Assembly (NCBI GenBank): GCA_024278285.1
Contig: JAJRTM010000245.1
Coordinates: 1 to 9,703, forward strand
Direction of reading: 5' to 3'
DNA length: 9,703 bases
From: Planctomycetota bacterium
GTDB lineage: Bacteria > Planctomycetota > Planctomycetia > Planctomycetales > Planctomycetaceae
Under the pieces are notes generated by a model. It saw only the letters and a list, made by a program, of their open reading frames with translations, had not been told where the DNA came from and made no database searches. Position 1 is the stretch's first letter. Each line of letters opens with the position of its first letter. Shown in pieces: positions 1 to 6,665 of this stretch. Position numbers and translations under genes: made by a program.

Positions 1-983
1 CCAATCTGTTTTCCTAATGTTGAAAAAGTTTCCCGCTGTAGAGAGCTGACACCAATTAAATCAACCGAATCTGCACCGCAGCAAAGGACCATCAAATCTC
101 GATAACAGTTCACAAGTTGGTCAATCAAATTCCCCAGTTGAACGCCATCTTTAACTGCTTCGTTAATTTCATCCAAAAGGGGCCCTTGTTGTTTTTGATG
201 AATGAAATTCAGAATTCTCAGCAGTCGATCATCTTCAGCCGTCCCGAGCAATTGGTTAACATCGCGTGCTTCAATTTTATCTGCACCGAACGCGAGCAGT
301 TGATCAAAAAGAGACTGGCTGTCCCGCATCGACCCGCCTGCTCGGCGGGCAACTAAATCGATCGCTTCGTTGGTCACTTCAACGCCTTCGTTTTCTGAAA
401 TTTCTTTCAAGCGTTGGGCGATTACCTGTGTTTCGATGCTGGCGAAATCAAACCGTTGGCATCGGGAAAGAATCGTATCGGGGACTTTTTGTGGTTCTGT
501 CGTACAGAAGACAAACTTCACATTTGGTGGCGGCTCTTCCAGCGTTTTCAGCAGCGCATTGAAAGCCTCTTTGGTCAACATGTGAACTTCATCAATAATA
601 TACATTTTGATGTGAGTACGCATCGAGCGAATGCCGACGTTAGCGCGCAAGGCGCGGATATCATCGATCCCGCGGTTGGAGGCTCCATCGATTTCCATCA
701 CATCGACATCCCCACCTTCTGCAATCGCCAGGCATAAATCACATTTGTTGCAAGGGTTTCCATCAACTGCTTCGGGACAATTCAACGCCTTGGCAAGAAT
801 ACGAGCCATCGACGTTTTGCCAACCCCGCGCGCCCCGGTAAACAGATAAGCGTGAGCAACACGGTTGCACAAAATCGCATTTCGCAATGCCTGTGCAACA
901 TGCTGTTGTCCCACAACTTCATCAAAAGTCTGCGGACGATAACGACGGGCCAAAACCGTATAAGACCCCGTTGTTTCAGTCAT
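1..983 (-). CDS. dnaX: DNA polymerase III subunit gamma/tau, 5' part (3' end lies beyond the left edge)
   Basis: This is the clamp-loader ATPase subunit that loads the sliding clamp and organises the replisome in the cytoplasm. The 327 complete codons read as an unbroken DnaX N-terminus. It opens with the typical [21 protein letters not shown] Walker A motif GARGVGKT lies near residues 50-57. A four-cysteine zinc module follows (about C69, C78, C81, C84), then Walker B DEVH near 131-134 and the SRC arginine-finger motif near 173-175. The AAA+ and lid domains are therefore present; the C-terminal tau part is outside the window. The ATG at 983 gives the standard family N-terminus, with a modest AAAGAG 8 nt upstream. 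The nearest upstream gene on the same strand is the PhyH oxygenase, about 360 bp away, so dnaX probably has its own promoter in that gap. Identification is near certain; truncation is only by the window edge. Confidence 0.97.
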   Translation of the reverse strand, partial: MTETTGSYTVLARRYRPQTFDEVVGQQHVAQALRNAILCNRVAHAYLFTGARGVGKTSMARILAKALNCPEAVDGNPCNKCDLCLAIAEGGDVDVMEIDGASNRGIDDIRALRANVGIRSMRTHIKMYIIDEVHMLTKEAFNALLKTLEEPPPNVKFVFCTTEPQKVPDTILSRCQRFDFASIETQVIAQRLKEISENEGVEVTNEAIDLVARRAGGSMRDSQSLFDQLLAFGADKIEARDVNQLLGTAEDDRLLRILNFIHQKQQGPLLDEINEAVKDGVQLGNLIDQLVNCYRDLMVLCCGADSVDLIGVSSLQRETFSTLGKQI

Positions 984-1020
984 AATTTCATCTCTTTCAA
1001 TAACCTAAGAGAGTATCCTG

Positions 1021-1034
1021 ACCACTTCAGTGGT
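1021..1034. repeat. Short palindrome ACCACT-TC-AGTGGT
   Basis: Six-bp perfect arms separated by 2 bases, about 40 bp upstream of the dnaX start. It could be a protein-binding site or part of the larger repeat-rich block next to it. No function can be assigned from sequence alone. Confidence 0.4.
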
Positions 1035-1048
1035 TGGATGCCGTCAGG

Positions 1049-1130
1049 CACAAGATGCTCGCGCCATGTTCGTTCAATCTCAATGAAACTTCCAATCTAA
1101 AGGAAGCCGCATGGCGCGAACCTCTTGTTG
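1049..1130. repeat. Nested imperfect inverted repeat
   Basis: The outer arms are 1049-1068 and 1110-1130. They share an exact 9-bp core (CGCGCCATG at 1060-1068, CATGGCGCG at 1110-1118) and continue with partial matching through CACAAGATGCT versus the complement of AACCTCTTGTTG. Inside the 41-bp loop is a second hairpin, CTTCC at 1089-1093 with GGAAG at 1102-1106. The nested layout resembles a dispersed palindromic element or a structured leader/trailer RNA between PhyH and dnaX. Only one copy is in the window, so I cannot tell whether it is a repeat family. Confidence 0.5.
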
Positions 1131-1138
1131 CTACGCAA

Positions 1139-1161
1139 CCCAACCGCTAAAAGCGGATGGG
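1139..1161. repeat. Hairpin with CCGCT-AAA-AGCGG core
   Basis: A 5-bp perfect stem around a 3-base loop, extended by four more pairs after one A/A mismatch (CCCA/TGGG). It lies about 180 bp past the PhyH stop on that gene's strand. No clear run of T follows on either strand, so a standard intrinsic terminator is doubtful. Confidence 0.4.
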
Positions 1162-1343
1162 CTACCCAATTCTCTTAAAATATCCTGGAAATTATTGTAG
1201 CTACTTATCCCAGGCGATGGAAAGCGAGTTTGCAATACAAAAGCGACTCAGCTTTCCCATTCTTCCAGAAGGTTCAACAGGCAAGTTGATTTCGGAAGTT
1301 CACCCCGCGACTTGCCGCTTCCTTGCTCATGTACGCTCAGGAT

Positions 1344-2180
1344 TCAACACTCTGTCTCGGGGCGAGGTTGATTGCTCCAGTGCCCGGAATCGTCTTTTCC
1401 TTTCACCCAGACACCTTTTTCATTCCATCCTAAATGGGCATGAACATCTGCAGCGGCATATCGTAATGTTAACGCACAACGCCTGCGATCTGAATTATTT
1501 GGTTCCGAGCCGTGCAGCAATAAATCGGAATGAATCGAAATCTGCCCCGCTTTTAATGGGTTCTCTACCAATTGCCCATACTGCTCGGGATTATCAATGG
1601 TCTGATTGAGCACATTATGCTCCTCAGCAGTGCTGGGGCGGTAGGTCATGTGACCGTGCAAATGGGAACCAGCGATAAACTTCATGCCGCCGTTTTTCAT
1701 ATCGACATCATCAATCGCAAGCCAAACCGTCAACGCCTTGCTTGGCGAGAGTGGCCAGTAACTCGAATCCTGATGCCAGGCGACCGCTTTACCATCGTAA
1801 GGCATCTTGCAAAAAAAGTGCGAGCCCCAGCCGATCACGTCCTCGCCAAATAAATCGGAAACAATCGCAACAATTTTTGGATGATTCAATAGATCCCAAA
1901 CGGGACTATGTTCAAGATGAGCAGAACTGATCGAATAACTGTCGCCCCCCTTGGCTATTTCCCGTTGAAGTAAATCATCGAAGTAGTCACGAATATTTTT
2001 GATTTCGTCATCCGAAAAAATAGAGACCGGACGGATCAATCCCTGCTTGTTGTAAGATTCCACCTGCGAAACGGAAAGTGCTTGGGGAGAGGTGATTTCA
2101 CTGGGATAGAAATTGAGATCACGTTCAATAGAATCCAGTTCTTGCTGATCAGGAATAATTTTGTATTGTTGATTCGCCAT
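1344..2180 (-). CDS. Phytanoyl-CoA dioxygenase (PhyH) family Fe(II)/2-oxoglutarate oxygenase
   Basis: A 278-residue protein with the PhyH-type double-stranded beta-helix. The iron site is visible as H136-x-D138 (in AWHQDSSYW) and the distal H223 (in LLLHGSEPN). These are followed by the arginine-rich RRRCALTLRY stretch (about 232-241), where the family binds the 2-oxoglutarate carboxylate. GSHLHGH (171-177) is the usual loop before the distal histidine. Length is typical of the family, and no signal peptide is seen, so it should be cytoplasmic. The ATG at 2180 is backed by a strong AAGGAG. Members hydroxylate many small molecules and acyl-CoA or amino-acid derivatives; the substrate here cannot be told. 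Its neighbours (dnaX downstream, an envelope gene pair divergent) give no pathway clue. Family call is firm, function open. Confidence 0.9.
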   Translation of the reverse strand: MANQQYKIIPDQQELDSIERDLNFYPSEITSPQALSVSQVESYNKQGLIRPVSIFSDDEIKNIRDYFDDLLQREIAKGGDSYSISSAHLEHSPVWDLLNHPKIVAIVSDLFGEDVIGWGSHFFCKMPYDGKAVAWHQDSSYWPLSPSKALTVWLAIDDVDMKNGGMKFIAGSHLHGHMTYRPSTAEEHNVLNQTIDNPEQYGQLVENPLKAGQISIHSDLLLHGSEPNNSDRRRCALTLRYAAADVHAHLGWNEKGVWVKGKDDSGHWSNQPRPETEC

Positions 2181-2186
2181 CAGGTA

Positions 2187-2192
2187 CTCCTT
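2187..2192 (-). promoter_or_regulatory. Shine-Dalgarno site of the PhyH gene
   Basis: AAGGAG on the minus strand, 6 nt before the ATG at 2180. This near-perfect site fixes the start codon. Confidence 0.8.
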
Positions 2193-2496
2193 GCATTAGG
2201 AAACATTGAAACCGCTGAACACAGACTACTGAATATTCAATGAACAGTCCACAAACTCGCGATACGTTGCGAACAGCAGTGAAGAAATTCTCCACTAGGC
2301 AATGATTGCATTCTCGATTAAAATTCAGCCTCTGTTGTGGGAAGCACTTTTTGTAAGCAATCTTTAAGAAGAGCTTTTCCCACGGCTCCTATCCACTCTA
2401 TTGTGTCTGAGTTGTGCCTGATTATTTCGATGGCAATCAGCGATCAACATCGAGGCAATAATCAACCATCCCTTCCTTAAATCCCTCTCCATTTCT

Positions 2497-2500
2497 GGAG
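2497..2500 (+). promoter_or_regulatory. Shine-Dalgarno core of the small lipoprotein gene
   Basis: GGAG ending 7 nt before the ATG at 2508. It supports this start for a gene short enough that its reality would otherwise be in doubt. Confidence 0.65.
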
Positions 2501-2507
2501 TCTGTTC

Positions 2508-2780
2508 ATGCAATCAACATTCCAATTGTTACCGGCGGTGTCAAAATTCGTCATCGTTTCTGTGGTGCTTTGCATGATGACAGGCTGCCAGTTGCTGCCT
2601 CATTCCCTGCAGCCGGCCCAGTTGCGTAAGCTCAATCGAGGTCCGGAGTTAGGGCGAGACTCTTATAATTTCTCCATCAAAGATCCGGCAATTCCTTCAA
2701 AAGATAATTATGTCAATGATGAGATTTCTGAAGCAATGAACCGGGCATTGAGTGATCAATACGGCGGCTTCAATCCATAA
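2508..2780 (+). CDS. Small predicted lipoprotein, function unknown
   Basis: A 90-residue protein not recognised as a named family. The N-terminus has a weakly charged start with K13, then a hydrophobic stretch FVIVSVVLCMM (about 14-24), and ends in MTGC with C27 as probable lipidation site. M at -3 is slightly off the usual L/V/I. The mature part (about 63 residues) is hydrophilic, with a YVNDEISEAMNRALSDQYGGF tail that looks helical. The start is backed by GGAG with a 7-nt spacer. It lies about 50 bp upstream of the L,D-transpeptidase on the same strand, suggesting co-transcription and an envelope role. A signal-peptide-plus-lipobox small gene next to an LDT could be a partner or a simple passenger; the sequence does not say which. 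Confidence 0.75.
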   Translation: MQSTFQLLPAVSKFVIVSVVLCMMTGCQLLPHSLQPAQLRKLNRGPELGRDSYNFSIKDPAIPSKDNYVNDEISEAMNRALSDQYGGFNP

Positions 2781-2789
2781 ATTTCTCTT

Positions 2790-2813
2790 CTTGAATTTCT
2801 CAAGTATTTATTA
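2790..2813 (+). terminator. Weak AT-rich hairpin between the lipoprotein and LDT genes
   Basis: CTTGA (2790-2794) pairs with TCAAG (2800-2804) and is followed by TATTTATTA. The stem is only 5 bp and low in GC. At most this would be a partial attenuator in a two-gene unit; it may be nothing. Confidence 0.2.
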
Positions 2814-2834
2814 TCGAGCACATTGGAAAATGTC

Positions 2835-4142
2835 ATGGCTATGTTTGAAGAACGCCCCTATCGCCAGCAGAAGAAATCGCTTTGGTCTGTCTGGTGGTTT
2901 GTCGGTTTAATGGCGAGTGGTTTAACCGCCTGGCACCTGGAATTGATTCCGTTTGGAGATCAACAAACCGTCGGAATTTTGCTGGAAGACGAAGATTTTG
3001 TTCAACAAAACGATCTGCTCAACCAGTCGATTGTAAAATCAACAAATAATTCCACGGCGATGTCCCATTCCGAATTGCCACCTTCTCAAAGGGAAGAAGC
3101 ATTCGGACAACTCAACCCGCCCGAACCGCCCGGTGTGGAATCGCAAGCGGAACCTGCTTTTGGAGTTTCCGTTGCCTCTTATGCTTCGAAACAAAATCCG
3201 GTCATTCAGCAGGCAAGTTACGAACAAACAATTCCTGAACAGAATCATTCAGCAACGCAGCCTCAACCTTTCTTCGAATCGAAAGAAGAATTCGTTCCTG
3301 TTCGCACATTAACTTACCGACCTGAAACCGAACCTGTTAACGCAGCGCATATTCCCACTGCCAAGTCACCTCTGCCGATTCAATATGCAAATCATCAACA
3401 GATGCAAAACAGAAACGTCAACAAAATTTCAAATCCGGGATCTCGACAGACAGCCGCTTTGCAAAATTTAGAGAAGCCGTTTCAGTTAAGCCCAGAAGCA
3501 GAGCAAGTTATCCAGCGGCACCGTGAACTTTCCTCTCAGTATTGGCAGTCTCCGCAGCAACGCACAGAAATGGCAGTCGAACTGGAACAACTGGCGAAGA
3601 AAATTTATTTTTCTCCAGAGACTAACTTTCTGCCCGCTTACGAAGTTCAACCGAACGACCAGCTTCGGTTGATCGCCAAACAGTACGATGTTCCCTGGGA
3701 ATATCTTGCGAATTTGAATCGCACGAAACCGGAACAGATTCGTCCTGGTCAGAAGCTGAAAATGATAAAAGGTCCGTTTGATGCCGTTGTCGATTTGAAG
3801 GATCATCGCATTACCATTCATGCCCATGGCTACTACGTCTGCAGTTTTCCCATCGGAACAGGGAAGGATCATTCCAGCCCAACGGGAAAATTCCCTGTGC
3901 TCAATAAAGAGCGAAACCCAACTTATTACGGTTCAACAAAAACGATCAGCCGAGACGATCCGCTCAATCCGCTGGGCGAACATTGGATCGACCTGGGCAA
4001 CAGCTACGGCATTCATGGGACAATCAATCCCGACTCAATCGGACAATCGCAATCCAAAGGCTGCATTCGTATGAACAATGCCGACGTGGCCCAAGTGTTC
4101 GACCTGCTCACAACAAAATCGCTCGTGACGATTCGAGAGTAA
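2835..4142 (+). CDS. Membrane-anchored LysM and L,D-transpeptidase (YkuD) protein
   Basis: Probable peptidoglycan L,D-transpeptidase acting outside the cytoplasmic membrane. Using the ATG at 2835 (435 residues), a basic N-terminus (RPYRQQKK) precedes a hydrophobic anchor at about 16-34. A long, low-complexity Pro/Gln/Glu-rich linker runs to about 215. A LysM domain is at about 268-311 (AYEVQPNDQLRLIAKQYDV through IRPGQKL). A YkuD domain runs from about 315 to the end. The catalytic motif is complete: H394-G-T, then SKGCIRM with nucleophile C410 and the following arginine. A TTG at 2823 would add four residues. I prefer 2835 because GGAAAA lies just before it, though the site is not strong; an ATG at 2841 is also possible. 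LysM would bind glycan and the YkuD domain cross-link stem peptides or attach proteins. It follows a small lipoprotein gene. Substrate is inferred from family only. Confidence 0.92.
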   Translation: MAMFEERPYRQQKKSLWSVWWFVGLMASGLTAWHLELIPFGDQQTVGILLEDEDFVQQNDLLNQSIVKSTNNSTAMSHSELPPSQREEAFGQLNPPEPPGVESQAEPAFGVSVASYASKQNPVIQQASYEQTIPEQNHSATQPQPFFESKEEFVPVRTLTYRPETEPVNAAHIPTAKSPLPIQYANHQQMQNRNVNKISNPGSRQTAALQNLEKPFQLSPEAEQVIQRHRELSSQYWQSPQQRTEMAVELEQLAKKIYFSPETNFLPAYEVQPNDQLRLIAKQYDVPWEYLANLNRTKPEQIRPGQKLKMIKGPFDAVVDLKDHRITIHAHGYYVCSFPIGTGKDHSSPTGKFPVLNKERNPTYYGSTKTISRDDPLNPLGEHWIDLGNSYGIHGTINPDSIGQSQSKGCIRMNNADVAQVFDLLTTKSLVTIRE

Positions 4143-4161
4143 TCCAACACGGCATCCTACA

Positions 4162-4190
4162 GCTCAAAAAGACGTCAGTTTTGTTTGAGC
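4162..4190. terminator. Hairpin between convergent LDT and eda genes, possible bidirectional terminator
   Basis: GCTCAAA (4162-4168) and TTTGAGC (4184-4190) form a 7-bp stem around a 15-base loop that itself contains the palindrome GACGTC. It lies in the 60-bp gap between two stop codons, where a shared terminator is expected. A proper T run is missing on both strands, so the call is tentative. Confidence 0.4.
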
Positions 4191-4202
4191 CATGCGAAGG
4201 TA

Positions 4203-4838
4203 CTACGAAATCGCTTCGACGAATTTTCTGGCTTGTGCTTCAATCGCGTCAAAGTTTTTTTCGTCCAGCCACGATTTTTTCAGCAGGGAACTGCCGATGC
4301 CTACCGCACATGCGCCGGCTGCGAAGAAGTCGCCGATGGTATCGAGATCGACTCCGCCGGTTGGCATCAATCGAACTTGAGGCAGTGGTCCTCGCAGGTT
4401 TTTAATGTACTTCGGTCCGATCGGATCGGAAGGGAAAATCTTGACGATATCTGCTCCCTGTTGCCATGCTTGAATCACTTCGGTGGGCGTAAACGCGCCG
4501 GGCAGAATTGGCTTGCTGTATCGCTTCGCCATCTGAATAATTTCGGGGTCGGTATGAGGCGAAACAATAAAATCTGCCCCTGCCAAAATAACCAGTCGAG
4601 CCGTCTCTGCATCGAGAACTGTTCCCGCACCTAGCAAAACTTCGTCATCCAGTTCCTCGCGAGCCTGCTTCAAAATATCGATGGCGTTCGGAACCGTCAT
4701 CGTAATTTCGAGGGAGCGTATCCCGCCGCGTACCATCGCACGGGAAGCTTCAACCAGCAACTCCCCGGAATCCGCCCGCAAAATAGCGACCAGTTTGTCA
4801 TCCAGTAATTGGTTGAGGATTTCTTGATGTGATTTCAT
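4203..4838 (-). CDS. eda: 2-dehydro-3-deoxy-6-phosphogluconate (KDPG/KHG) aldolase family protein
   Basis: A class I aldolase splitting KDPG into pyruvate and glyceraldehyde 3-phosphate (or the related KHG). The 211-residue length fits the single TIM-barrel family. Key residues are in place: AILR near residue 18-21, the general-base glutamate E44 in LEITMTVP, GAGTV (70-74), the Schiff-base lysine K133 in VKIFPSD, and the phosphate-binding PTGGV (159-163) and GIGSSL (180-185) loops. The ATG at 4838 is preceded by AGGAAG at a good distance. It is cytoplasmic. It is divergent from a 6-phosphogluconolactonase-type gene 260 bp away, which fits sugar-acid metabolism of the Entner-Doudoroff kind, though edd and zwf are not in the window. 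Relatives act on 2-keto-3-deoxy-6-phosphogalactonate or other keto acids, so the exact substrate is uncertain. Confidence 0.9.
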   Translation of the reverse strand: MKSHQEILNQLLDDKLVAILRADSGELLVEASRAMVRGGIRSLEITMTVPNAIDILKQAREELDDEVLLGAGTVLDAETARLVILAGADFIVSPHTDPEIIQMAKRYSKPILPGAFTPTEVIQAWQQGADIVKIFPSDPIGPKYIKNLRGPLPQVRLMPTGGVDLDTIGDFFAAGACAVGIGSSLLKKSWLDEKNFDAIEAQARKFVEAIS

Positions 4839-5069
4839 ATTTCTTCCTTTTGCAATCTTTCTCTTATATTAATTTGAGGGAATCTCTATTCATATTGGAC
4901 GAAAATGGAATCACATTGATCACCAGTTCTCATTTTCCGGACCTGTCAGCTTAAAAGGTGTTTTAATCCTCAGTTGCAATTTTATTTTTGTTTTTGCAGA
5001 CTACTGGTAATACTAGAATGTAGGCTTGAACCCCTCGTCTGTAAATCAATGTTATAGAATTGCATCTTA
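4839..5069. promoter_or_regulatory. Divergent intergenic region between eda and the lactonase gene
   Basis: A 231-bp AT-rich gap up to the edge of a dispersed repeat. It should hold the eda promoter and any original promoter of the lactonase gene. I see no strong operator, inverted repeat or promoter pair worth naming. Confidence 0.45.
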
Positions 5070-5159
5070 TATTACTAACGTTAAAAGTTTAGGAACGGCA
5101 TGCAGATTTTAGAAAACAGTTTTTGGTTACGGCGGCCAGAACAGACCAGCCGTGCTGGG
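5070..5159 (+). repeat. Dispersed ~90-bp repeat, copy 1 (overlaps the lactonase start)
   Basis: The copy starts TATTACTAACGTTAAAAG and ends CCAGCCGTGCTGGG. It matches 6365-6456 closely along its length and 9090-9205 in reverse. The central palindrome that is perfect in copy 2 is broken here (TTTAGGAACGGCATGCAG), and the change creates an AGGA and an ATG at 5100. The tail keeps CAGTTTTTGGTTACGGC exactly. The last 60 bases are in frame with the lactonase ORF. Confidence 0.9.
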
Positions 5160-6347
5160 GTATTCTTTTCCGATCTTTCAAGCTCCCTGCAATGGGGATT
5201 TCTCGCAGGAGTTTTTTGCATCATGACGGGTATGAATCAAACAGTTGAATCTGGTGAATCTGGCACAAAAGAATCTGCTCAGCATATCGCCTACGTTGGC
5301 ACCTACTCGCAAAACGGCAGCCAGGGAATTTATCGTGTTCAATTCGATTCCGAAACAGGTTCTCTAAAATTATTGGAGGGAACCAACGCGATAGAAAATT
5401 CATCCTTTCTCGCGATCCATCCGAACAAAAAATATCTGTACGCGGTCAGCGAAGTGGCGAAGTACAAGGGGGAAGATACCGGCTCTGTCGTTGCGTATCG
5501 AATTGAAGGGGACCAGGGCGAGTTGGTTGAACTGAATCAACTCGCAACCGGCGGGGCAGTGCCGTGTCATCTTTCAATCGATTCGACTGGTCATTCGCTT
5601 GTGCTCGCCAATTACACCGGCGGAAGTATTGCCAGCTTTCGTTTGAAAGATAATGGCGAACTCGATTCACCAATGGCCAGTTTGATGCAGCATCACGGTC
5701 AAAGCATCAACAAAGAGCGGCAAGAATCTGCCCACGCCCATTCAGCCAACATTTCTGCAGATAACCGATTTGTTTACGCTGCCGATCTGGGAATCGATCA
5801 GATCATCATTTACCGTCTCGATCCTCAAACAGCAAAGCTCTCTGAAAATGATCCCTCCATTATTAAAGTGAAACCAGGCTCCGGTCCCAGGCATTTTACT
5901 TTCCATCCACAGAAAGATTTCGCTTACGTTCTTAACGAACTCTCCTGCGATGTGATCGCTTTCAAACGAAACCGAAGTAGTGGTAATCTGGAAGCCTTGC
6001 AGACAATTCCAACCGTCCCCGAAGTTAAACCGGGTTACTCCACCGCAGAAATCCGCGTTCATCCAAACGGAAAATTTCTGTACGCCTCCAACCGCGGGCA
6101 TAATTCTCTGGCGATTTATCGTATCGATCAATCAACCGGATTATTAACAGCATTGGGGAATGAACCAACGGGCGGAGAAATGCCACGTAATTTCACCTTC
6201 GACCCGACAGGCAAATTCATTCTGGTGGCTAACCGGGTATCGAATAACATCATTCTGTTTCGCATCGATCAGGAAACCGGCTTACTTACCAGAACAAAAA
6301 ATGAAGTAGAAATTCCGATGCCAGTCTGTATTCGATTTCTGAAATAG
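5100..6347 (+). CDS. 6-phosphogluconolactonase-type (YbhE-like) beta-propeller lactonase
   Basis: A seven-bladed propeller protein of the lactonase family (YbhE/Pgl type), whose known members hydrolyse 6-phosphogluconolactone. The catalytic domain starts near residue 62 (HIAYVGTYS). Visible family motifs are VPCHLSID (154-161), AHAH (211-214), GPRHFTFHP (262-270), AEIRVHPNGKFLYASNRG (316-333) and PRNFTFDPTGKFILVANR (362-379). Start choice is open. ATG 5100 has AGGA 5 nt upstream and gives 415 residues, with an N-region containing R11-R12 and R18 and a hydrophobic stretch at about 30-42 that could act as a signal peptide or anchor. But its first 20 residues are repeat-derived. ATG 5223 (374 residues, AGGAG 11 nt upstream) gives a cytoplasmic enzyme of usual length. 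It is divergent from eda; repeat copy 2 follows its stop by 17 bp. The family is sure, the substrate inferred. Confidence 0.88.
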   Translation: MQILENSFWLRRPEQTSRAGVFFSDLSSSLQWGFLAGVFCIMTGMNQTVESGESGTKESAQHIAYVGTYSQNGSQGIYRVQFDSETGSLKLLEGTNAIENSSFLAIHPNKKYLYAVSEVAKYKGEDTGSVVAYRIEGDQGELVELNQLATGGAVPCHLSIDSTGHSLVLANYTGGSIASFRLKDNGELDSPMASLMQHHGQSINKERQESAHAHSANISADNRFVYAADLGIDQIIIYRLDPQTAKLSENDPSIIKVKPGSGPRHFTFHPQKDFAYVLNELSCDVIAFKRNRSSGNLEALQTIPTVPEVKPGYSTAEIRVHPNGKFLYASNRGHNSLAIYRIDQSTGLLTALGNEPTGGEMPRNFTFDPTGKFILVANRVSNNIILFRIDQETGLLTRTKNEVEIPMPVCIRFLK

Positions 6348-6364
6348 TGGCTTTCTGATCCCTG

Positions 6365-6456
6365 TATTACTAACGTTAAAAGTTTGCGAACGGTTCGCAA
6401 ACTTTTAGAAAAACAGTTTTTGGTTACGGCTATCAGAATGAACCAGCCGTGCTGGG
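6365..6456 (+). repeat. Dispersed ~90-bp repeat, copy 2 (best preserved)
   Basis: It runs from TATTACTAACGTTAAAAG to CCAGCCGTGCTGGG, 17 bp after the lactonase stop. Its parts in order are a head, a perfect palindrome (6377-6407), an A/T spacer, GGTTACGGCTATCAGAATG, and a tail hairpin CCAGC-CGT-GCTGG. ACGGCT (6425-6430) can also pair with AGCCGT (6445-6450), giving an alternative fold. No terminal inverted repeat or clear target duplication is visible. Confidence 0.92.
6377..6407. terminator. Perfect 31-bp palindrome inside repeat copy 2, likely terminator of the lactonase gene
   Basis: Two 15-bp arms (TAAAAGTTTGCGAAC and its exact complement) flank a single central G. The stem begins with A-run and ends with TTTT, so it has terminator-like shape in both directions, though the T run is short. 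It sits 29 bp past the lactonase stop, with a 318-bp gap before the next gene. Confidence 0.55.
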
Positions 6457-6665
6457 AGAAATCCAGGCACCTTCGCCAGTAAAACGTTTTTTTGCGGCAG
6501 CACAACTGATACGACTTGCCCTATCGGTACTTCTATTCCATAAATCGCTCAGATATAAACGATAATTTATTATATTTCACAACAGTAAATTGGATATCAT
6601 GCTACTGTTTCGAGTTGGGACTATTTCCTGCACTGAAACCTCATTTTCTTTTCTGAAGTGATACC
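6457..6665. promoter_or_regulatory. Upstream region of the cupin gene
   Basis: About 210 bp between the repeat and the cupin ATG. It is AT-rich around 6555-6600, where a promoter is likely. I cannot point to a clear -35/-10 pair. The ribosome binding site before 6666 is weak (GAAGTG). Confidence 0.35.

Larger units (their letters stand above)
984..1343. other. Intergenic gap between the PhyH gene and dnaX, rich in inverted repeats
   Basis: This 360-bp stretch shows no convincing gene; open frames across it lack family resemblance or run antisense into the PhyH gene. It holds at least three small inverted repeats (1021-1034, 1049-1130, 1139-1161). It must contain the dnaX promoter and the end of the PhyH transcript, but I cannot place either with confidence. 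Confidence 0.6.
2181..2507. promoter_or_regulatory. Divergent intergenic region between the PhyH gene and the lipoprotein gene
   Basis: This 327-bp gap must hold promoters for both divergent units. Apart from the two ribosome binding sites at its ends I see no gene, RNA or strong repeat. No -35/-10 pair is good enough to name. Confidence 0.5.

Noticed and set aside
117..849. Several plus-strand open frames of 70-110 codons
   Set aside because: They lie antisense to dnaX, whose minus-strand reading is unbroken with all DnaX motifs.
1157..1609. A 150-codon plus-strand frame
   Set aside because: Most of it is antisense to the PhyH gene, it has no ribosome site, and its peptide shows no recognisable domain.
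2222..5006. The decamer CAGACTACTG occurs in both divergent intergenic regions (2222-2231 and 4997-5006)
   Set aside because: A single shared 10-mer can arise by chance here; flanks do not match and there is no inverted symmetry, so I do not call it an operator.
5070..5159. Terminal inverted repeats or target-site duplications around the dispersed repeat
   Set aside because: The TATTACTAACG and GTGCTGGG ends are not complementary and no shared short direct repeat flanks the copies, so I do not call it a classical MITE.
5193..5225. Lipobox-like AGVFC in the lactonase leader
   Set aside because: The residue before the cysteine is F, not G, A or S, so lipid attachment is unlikely.
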